NCBI RefSeq assembly: GCF_910592395.1
Contig: NC_088320.1
Location: forward strand, 16,058,501-16,122,500
From: Lineus longissimus
Taxonomy: Eukaryota; Nemertea; Pilidiophora; Heteronemertea; Lineidae
Direction: 5' to 3'
Length of the DNA stretch: 64,000 nt
Shown: positions 57,562 through 64,000 of the stretch, piece by piece
How the letters are laid out: each line of letters opens with the position of its first letter
How positions within the stretch are numbered: the first letter of the stretch is position 1
Notes under the pieces: generated by a model
What the model saw: only the letters and a program-made list of their open reading frames with translations
Told to the model about the DNA's origin: nothing
The model's database searches: none
Made by a program: the position numbers and the translations under genes

Positions 57562-58155
57562 TTGCCCTTTGATCGGAGGTCCTGTCTCTTCTCGAGAAGC
57601 AGTGAGGTTGGTGACAACCATTCCTCCCCGGGCTTTTACAGCAACGTCTTCTTCGTCCCCAAGAAGTCGGGGAAGTGGAGACTGGTCATGGACCTGTCCA
57701 GCTTGAATCGGTTCCTCCGGGTTCCCAGCTTCAAGATGGAGACAACCAGGTCAGTAGCAGTCGCGGTGCAGCCCAACAATTGGGCTATCTCTCTGGACCT
57801 TCAGGACGCGTACCTACACGTCCCGGTTCATCCAGAGTTTCAGCCCTTCCTTCGTTTCTTCTTCGAAGGAAAGGTTTATCAGTTTCAGGCCCTTCCTTTC
57901 GGCCTGGCTTCCGTACCGCTGATTTTCACAACAGTCGTCAAGGCGTTTGCCGCGCCTTTCCACGCCATGGGCTGGAAGCTCCATTGCTATCTCGACGACT
58001 GGCTGCTACGGCACCAGGCTCAACGCCGTCTGGGAAAGCAGGCAAAGTTTCTGCTCGTCACAACCAGACAGGCAGGGTGGCTTTTAAATTGGGACAAATC
58101 CGAGCTGGACGCAGCTCAGGATTATGTCTTCGTGGGGGTGCGATTTCGCACATGA
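57562..58155 (+). pseudogene. DIRS copy 2 reverse transcriptase
   Basis: Carries all palm motifs (SLDLQDAYLHVPVH, LPFGLAS, CYLDDWLL). The 5' end is disturbed by small deletions near 57600, and a TGA at 58153-58155 (CGA in copy 1) closes the frame. Confidence 0.8.
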
Positions 58156-58870
58156 GAGGGCCTGATATCCCCCCTCCGGACCGAATTCGCAAGATTCGGT
58201 CCTTGGTCGGGATTTTTCGCCGTCAGGACAACGCCACAGCCCGACAGTTTCTATCGCTGCTGGGACTGCTCGATTCGGCGGCGGACCAGGTTCCTTTCGG
58301 CCGCCTGTATATACGCCCACTCCAGCTCCTCCTGCTGTCGAGTTGGCGTCCATTCACGGACTCCCTCGACCAGCGGATTTCTATCCCGAGGTCCCTTCTG
58401 GGGGAGGTTTGGAGTTTCCGGGCTTCGGAGATGGAGCTCCTCCGCGGAGTGCAGCTCAGTACTCCGTCACCTCAGATGTCCCTGTTCACGGACGCCTCCC
58501 TTTATGGTTGGGGCGCCCATTTGAACGAAGGGGACCTGACCACCAAGGGCACGTGGTCAGAGGAGGATGCGCGTCTCTCGATCAATATCCTCGAGATGCA
58601 GGCTGTCATCCTGGCCGTGAGGTCCTTCACGTCTCATCTGAGGGGTCACAGGGTTTCTCTTTTCTCCGACAATTCGACAGTGGTCGCTTATATTCGGAGA
58701 CAGGGGGGGACGAGATCCGACACATTGTGCCGTCTCACTTGGGAGCTCCTGCAGCTTTGTCGCCGCTTCGATATCCAGCTCCTCCCCGTCACATCCCCGG
58801 CAAGAGGAATTTCTTGGCCGACGCCCTTTCCAGGTCAGACCGTCTGGTCCAGACAGAGTGGACCCTCCAT
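58156..58870 (+). pseudogene. DIRS copy 2 RNase H
   Basis: In a frame shared with 57675-58919: MSLFTDASLYGWGAHLNEG, INILEMQAVILAVRSF and LFSDNSTVVAYIRRQGG supply the Asp-Glu-Asp active site. The domain is better preserved than in copy 1. The last motif (ADALSR) is shifted out of frame near 58780. Confidence 0.8.
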
Positions 58871-59229
58871 CACGAGGTGGTTTCTCGCCTGGGGGCCCTG
58901 TGGGATGCTCCGGTCGTAGACTTGTTCGCGACTCGGTTGAACAAGAGGTTCCCCCTGTACTACTCACCCCTCCCGGACGAGGAGGCCTTGGGATTGGACA
59001 GCCTGTCGGCCTCCTGGGACGGCCTCAATGCTTATGCGTACCCGCCAACCCCTCTGTTGCTACCGGTACTCAACAAAGTGGCCAGTTCACGGGTCAGACT
59101 TTGTCTGATAGCACCGTGCTGGCCGAACCAGGCTTGGTTCCCGGTTCTGCTGGAGCTGCTGACGGATCATCCCCGCCGCCTGCCGGCGTGGGACCGTCTG
59201 CTTTATCACTCGATCGGCCGGGTCTATCA

Positions 59230-59956
59230 TCAAGACCCTTCTTTTTACAGGCTTCACGCCTGGAGGCTGTCGGGTATTTCCTCCGAGAGAGAGGCTTTTC
59301 GGAGGACGTTATCCGTGAAGTCGCCCAACCTCAGAGACAGTCTACCCTTGATTCATACGATAGCAAGTGTGCTGTCTTTCGAGACTGGTGTCGGGAGCAC
59401 GGAGTTTCTCCGGTCGCTCCCTCTCTTCCCAACTTCCTCGACTTCTTGAATTTTCTATTCTCGGTCCGGAAGTTTTCGGTTCAGGGAGTGAAAGGTTATC
59501 GCTCCGCCGTTTCGGTCACCTTAAAGCTGACTGAATCGTGGCAACCGTCTTGGGATGACGCTGTTTCATCTTTGCTTCGCAATATGTATTTGGAGCGTCC
59601 TCGCTCCATTCAGCGCTCTCCCGAGTGGGACCTCTCGGTGGTCTTAAGGGCTCTCATGAAATTTCCATTTGAGCCCATGCATCAGGCAGATTTTAAACAT
59701 CTGACCTTTAAGACCGTTTTTCTGGTGGCTTTGGATTCTCCAGAGCTTCGTCGCCTGGGTGCGTTACGGCCCACGAGATTCGGGCCATCTCTACTTCGTG
59801 GCCCGAGTATAAGGGAGTGGCGCTGAACGAGGTTTTAGATGCGGCTACGTGGAGTTCTCACTCTACCTTCTCCCAGTATTATATGCGCGATTGTTCCATG
59901 TTGACAGACGGTATGCTGTCTCTTGGTTCCGTTGTCGCTGCTCAGCACGTGGTCTA
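59230..59956 (+). pseudogene. DIRS copy 2 tyrosine recombinase, catalytic core deleted
   Basis: The N-terminal DNA-binding part is intact (STLDSYDSKCAVFRDWC). After FKTVFLVAL (59736) about 368 bp present in copy 1 (8436-8804) is missing, removing the first catalytic Arg. The Tyr region (FSQYYMRDC) survives in another frame. Confidence 0.8.
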
Positions 59957-60577
59957 GGTGTTTCCTTGCCTAGACCACTCGTCGATTTTCTCTCCTGCTG
60001 ACTGTCTTGTCCTCCCTCCTTTTTAAGCGGGGGGGGGGGGGGGGTTGTTTCATAGACTGTCGCCGGGTCTTCGGGCCTGCGCGAGAGTTAGTCAGTGAGG
60101 CCGCTCCATGTTATTCTGGGGCGTGCTCTCCTTCTTTAAAAAAAAAAAAAAAAATCCACATTGTGTCTCTTGACGAAGTGTGCTGAGCTTATACCGTGTT
60201 GAGGTGGTTTTGTCCCCGTCTAGGAGGGGATGAGGGTGAGGGATGAGGGGAGTATGAACGACATAAAATTTCCATTTCCTGTGGAAATGTCATTTTATTA
60301 GTTCATACCTACCCAGGTCAGACTACCCGCCCTGCCTGTCCCCACAGCAACAGGACTTACTCGATGCGCTCGAGTAATAAGTACTAGTGATGGCGGCTCG
60401 CACGAGGCAGAGGCTGTATAGGGGCGCCGCCTATGTGTAGCTAAGCGAACTAGCTAAGAGTTTTTTAATATAAATAGTTTAATTCTTCCTCGGGTGTGTC
60501 CGAATAGAGTACACATGCAAAAGTCTGACCCGGGTAGGTATGAACTAATAAAATGACATTTCCACAGGAAATGGAAA

Positions 60578-61646
60578 GTGTGACTAATTTGGCGATTAAA
60601 GGACAACGTCAAACAAATATGATTATGTCTGATGTAGGGCTACATAATATGTTATTTATTTATTTTTTAATTTTCATTAGAAAAACGAGAATTGAGGGCA
60701 TCATGTTTGGTGCCCCTAGTAATTAACCCACCAATCAGAAAAGTTATCCATTTGTACCAACTGTCCCAAAGTCCGACAATTCCTGTGAACGGCTCGATTC
60801 TCCAAAACTGCAGTATTATGTTTCATTGACAGTTACATACTATACAGCAATTCAGTGCGCGAGACTGGGTTGTGTAGAAAAATTTAATTTGAATTTCTGA
60901 TAGATGGTATCCTAAAAAGCCACTTCATCGATATTATAAGTATTGATAATTTTTATTTCATTCATCGGAAATACACCTTTTTAGTTCATAAATAATATTA
61001 GAAGTTAGAAGTTTTGTAAACGTAGCGTGTCCTTATTTGACGTATCGTCCCCTTTTACAATTTTCTAACAACATGATCAACAATTGCAAAGTGATATGGG
61101 TGACTATTTTCTCAGTATTCTTTATATCATCAATGACACCTCTCACCGTTCCGTTAGATTTTTAGATTTTATTTTAAGTTATGGTAATGATATGTATTAT
61201 GGAAATGAAATGTACCACTTCTTATCATGGTATTTCAACATTTCTTACAGGTTCGCTAAGCAGGCAAATTGAGGGATAAGTCTCTCCTTGGAAAATTTAT
61301 TGAAGCCCAAGTCAATTTGTGTGCACTAATGTGTGAAGACAAGCATGCAAACGGGCCATCTTTGCTATGGTGGCTAATTTGCATATATTCAGTGTCATTC
61401 CTTGGTTTTGGCTATAGAGTTTTCCGTAGTTTTTTGCCTGAACGGCAAATTGCTTTCTGACTTGCAAGGGAATGAAGTCGGTGAGATATCGACGTGGTCG
61501 GTTAAAACAGGGTGAAAGTGGCACTTTGTCGGTTTTCCTGTTCACCAGTGTTATTGACCCGGATTTTGGGATCAAAAACAATTTTAGGATAAAAAGGCAA
61601 TTTTAAGCATGGTCGATGCAATCACTCTCTGCTTTATTTATAACAG
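60578..61646. other. Intron, no feature recognised
   Basis: Strongly AT-rich end of intron 1 of the cysteine-rich gene; no repeat or exon supported. Confidence 0.5.
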
Positions 61647-61708
61647 TTACAAGCAGGCATCGTATGAAGTTTGCTGTGACGGCTATGGAGGAGACAATTG
61701 TGATTACT
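61647..61708 (+). CDS. Secreted cysteine-rich protein exon 2
   Basis: 1 + 60 + 1 bases (phase 2 to 1), acceptor ctttatttataacag, donor TTACT|gtgagt. It encodes YKQASYEVCCDGYGGDNCDY. The CC-x-GY-x-G-x-x-C pattern is that of the end of an EMI domain or the start of an EGF-like module in extracellular proteins. Confidence 0.75.
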
Positions 61709-61910
61709 GTGAGTGTTTACCTTATGTCCGTGTGAATGATATTTGCCGGTTTTACGCTAAACAGACGCTTCATATTGCTTGGTTACTGCGACTCCTATAA
61801 ATGGCAAGTCAGAATTTTTTAAAATCCTATATAAAGAAAGAAGAAACGAAGACAAGATATCCCAACCCTTTTATGGCTGCGAAAGCCCTACTATTATGCC
61901 CGGTTGTTTA

Positions 61911-62287
61911 TGCAAGTATCAATTCGTTTCTTGTACCCCCCCCCCCCCCCCCCTCAAGGGTAGTTAAGCTATCACCACTAATCTTTGCCGATGCTTGAGT
62001 AGTATTTATTTTTCCTTTAGTGTAAATTTCGCGAAGCTGGAAAGAATAAGGATGCTAATGTGTCGATGTCTTGTCGAACATACAGCCTTACCCAGTAAAA
62101 TTAGTCCGGTTACTTTATATGATGGTGATTACTGATATATTGTTGATGGTGATGTCTTGACGAAAGAAAATGTAGCATTGGTGAAAAAAGGGTGATGCTT
62201 GAGCCTTAAGATGTCGTTATAGGGTGATAAGGTGTCGTACCCTTGAGGAGGGGGGGGGGGGGTACAAGACACGAATTGATACTTGCA
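61911..62287. mobile_element. TTA-flanked element with poly-C termini, copy 2
   Basis: 377 bp, TTA at 61908-61910 and 62288-62290, inverted ends as in 13323-13691 but opposite orientation. Lies in the intron between exons 2 and 3 of the cysteine-rich gene. Confidence 0.8.
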
Positions 62288-62803
62288 TTAGGCTCTACCC
62301 ATCGAGGCGGTAGTAGAAATCGGGTATTGTCAGGCTTGGGATCTTATTGGTGAGTAGATCCAGTATAATATTTCTGTTGAATGTGGCAAATTGTCATATT
62401 GTATTGGCTGTAAAATACACAATTAACAGTCCATATTGCTTTACACAGTTTTGTTTTTTAGTAGTAGGATTTTGTCACAGCAAGCTAAATGAGCTTTTGG
62501 CGCTAAATGCTATTTTAGTTTTCCATTTAAACATGTTGCCTTATCTGCAGTATTCACCTCAAGTCTACGACTATATATATAATTATACCCAATGCGGCAG
62601 AAATCCATATGAAACTGGATTTGTAATCCAAATTGCAGTCCCTACACAATGTATAGAATTCTATTTAGTAGTGCAATGGTTTTTGTGGCCAAATCGATAC
62701 AGTGTTTTTGTTGGTCGGTTGCGACGGTAAAATCATTAATTTGGGCTACCCTCTTTATCATCTTATTCATAATTTTAATTTACACCGTGCATGATTATTA
62801 TAG

Positions 62804-62974
62804 ATGTTTGCGGCGGAAGAACCAACCCAAATGGAGCATGTCACACTGACATCCCCAGTGGTCGGCTGATCAGGAAGGATGGGTCGAGTGTAACCTCAAG
62901 CGAAGGAAGCTGCTCATCCCCCGGCGTGTGCAATTGTAACAAAGGGTTTTACTCATTTTATGGTCTTTGCAATT
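62804..62974 (+). CDS. Secreted cysteine-rich protein exon 3
   Basis: 2 + 168 + 1 bases (phase 1 to 1), acceptor gattattatag, donor CAATT|gtaagt. A small cysteine-rich module follows: VCGGRTNPNGACHTD, a serine-rich stretch, then SCSSPGVCNCNKGFYS, resembling a short EGF-like loop. Symmetric 1-1 phase is typical of shuffled extracellular modules. The gene continues past the right edge; the full identity is unknown. Confidence 0.75.
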
Positions 62975-64000
62975 GTAAGTAACATATTTTTAACTGAAAA
63001 TCTGTTTTCTTGCGAGTATTGATATGTGGAAGTGGAGATTTTGCAAGAAGTGTTATTCAGTTGCGGGTCTTTCCCAACTTTTATCATGTTCATTTTGAGT
63101 AGAACAAGGAAAATAAAGAAGAAAAGAGGCATTGTGGCATTGTCACATTAACCGCAGAACTGAAAAATAAAATATGATTAAATCACCATTACTCGACAAG
63201 TTTGACCCTCGAATCCACTCCAATGGCTGCCCACGACACAAATCCCGACGAGATTCTCATATACGATCGTGTTCAACTAAGTGTACACTAACTTATATGT
63301 ACAATTTACAACATGTTTGTCAGATTCCAAAAAATAAAAGTTATAAGATGTTAATTAGGAATCTTACCGGAATCTTGTGACGATACTGAAAAAACAGAAA
63401 TGGAGACAAGCCCATTGGCTTCCATGGTCGCAGCTGGATTATGGCTGGGGAGAAATAAAAGGGGCAAAACACGGGACTAAAACTCACCAAGGCAAAAATC
63501 CCATCACGAGGTTGAAACTGGGGAAGGGGAATCCCCAACAATGCAAAGCACAGCATGTTAGTACTTACCACGGTATGAAAAAAGTTATAGATTTCTGCCC
63601 TAGTTTACGGTAGACTACCAAGGCCCATACACGGTCACAATGTACACTGTAATAAAAAGGAAAATGTCAAAAAGCCTCTCAGTTTTCCAATAGAAATACT
63701 TCATTCTCTCTCAAACTGAGTTATTGGCAACAAGGTCAGACCAGTTCGTGTAGAATTCATTAGCTCATTTAGACATGTAGGCCTCCTCCACAAAAGTGCA
63801 AAAAGAAACGACTATGCTATGCATCAATTTAAAGAGAGCTAAACGCGTAAGGCTAGCTGCTAGCCCAATAATACAGTTTAAAGATTAATAGGGCTCCAGT
63901 CTCTGTTTTACTATATAATTATTAAATTTCAAAATGTTTGATATTTTGACCGAGGTATATTGCTGTTCTTTAACTGTTTGCATTCAAATCTAAAGAAAAA
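62975..64000. other. Intron, no feature recognised
   Basis: Downstream of exon 3 of the cysteine-rich gene. No further cysteine-rich exon or clear repeat could be supported. Confidence 0.45.

Larger units (their letters stand above)
53029..60577 (+). mobile_element. DIRS-type tyrosine recombinase retrotransposon, copy 2
   Basis: Same family as 3184-9859. Inverted terminal repeats lie at ~53029-53205 and ~60388-60577, with the internal complementary region at ~60251-60325. It contains a 1435 bp secondary insertion (53292-54726) in the 5' leader. A ~368 bp deletion removes the recombinase core. Lies in intron 1 of the cysteine-rich gene, sense orientation. Confidence 0.92.

Noticed and set aside
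53020-60590. Target duplication (gtaactaattt / gtgactaattt) around DIRS copy 2
   Set aside because: DIRS elements are not expected to make one, the match is imperfect and offset from the ends, and copy 1 has none; probably chance.
62347-62730. 127-codon plus-strand frame between cysteine-rich exons
   Set aside because: AT-rich intron composition, hydrophobic low-complexity translation, not in phase with exons 2 and 3.

Overview
This window is animal genomic DNA, most likely from a marine invertebrate. Genes are split into short exons (31 to 212 bp) with GT-AG introns, the sequence is about 40% GC, and most of it is transposon debris: DIRS, LINE, BEL and Gypsy-type fragments, tRNA- and 5S-like SINEs and many short inverted-repeat elements. 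I cannot name the species from sequence alone.

Two host genes diverge from about 43 kb. To the left, on the minus strand, is the 5' part of a large lipid transfer protein gene (vitellogenin / apolipophorin / MTP superfamily). It starts at 40387 and runs off the left edge. I could place 19 exons by hand, and the reading phase matches at every junction. They encode a signal peptide, a complete Vitellogenin_N-type lipid-transport module and the start of the following beta-sheet region (about 815 residues). To the right, on the plus strand, a secreted cysteine-rich protein gene starts at 45965. Its first intron is 15.6 kb, and two further exons lie at 61647 and 62804 before the gene leaves the window.

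The introns hold the transposons. Two closely related DIRS-type tyrosine-recombinase retrotransposons (3184-9859 and 53029-60577) are both in plus orientation. The first is in an intron of the lipid transfer gene, antisense to it. The second is in intron 1 of the cysteine-rich gene and carries a 1.4 kb secondary insertion. Both have inverted terminal repeats, an internal complementary region, gag, reverse transcriptase / RNase H and tyrosine recombinase, and both are broken in different places. Retroelement remnants include a LINE C-terminus (12.1 kb), a Gypsy-like Gag (15.1 kb), a LINE reverse transcriptase (35.8 kb), mariner-like transposases (38.3 and 46.3 kb) and a BEL-like peptidase (51 kb).

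Non-autonomous elements can be sorted by target-site duplication: TA (three copies of a ~440 bp element and a 176 bp palindrome), TTA (two ~370 bp elements with poly-C in their termini), CCGG (two 162 bp elements, one inside a SINE) and 10-11 bp (three Mutator-like elements). Tandem repeats include a ~143 bp unit at 49.6-50.2 kb that repeatedly carries nuclear-receptor DR1-like motifs, a 21 bp minisatellite, and inverted minisatellite arms that form a foldback structure. No CRISPR array, operon or bacterial feature is present.
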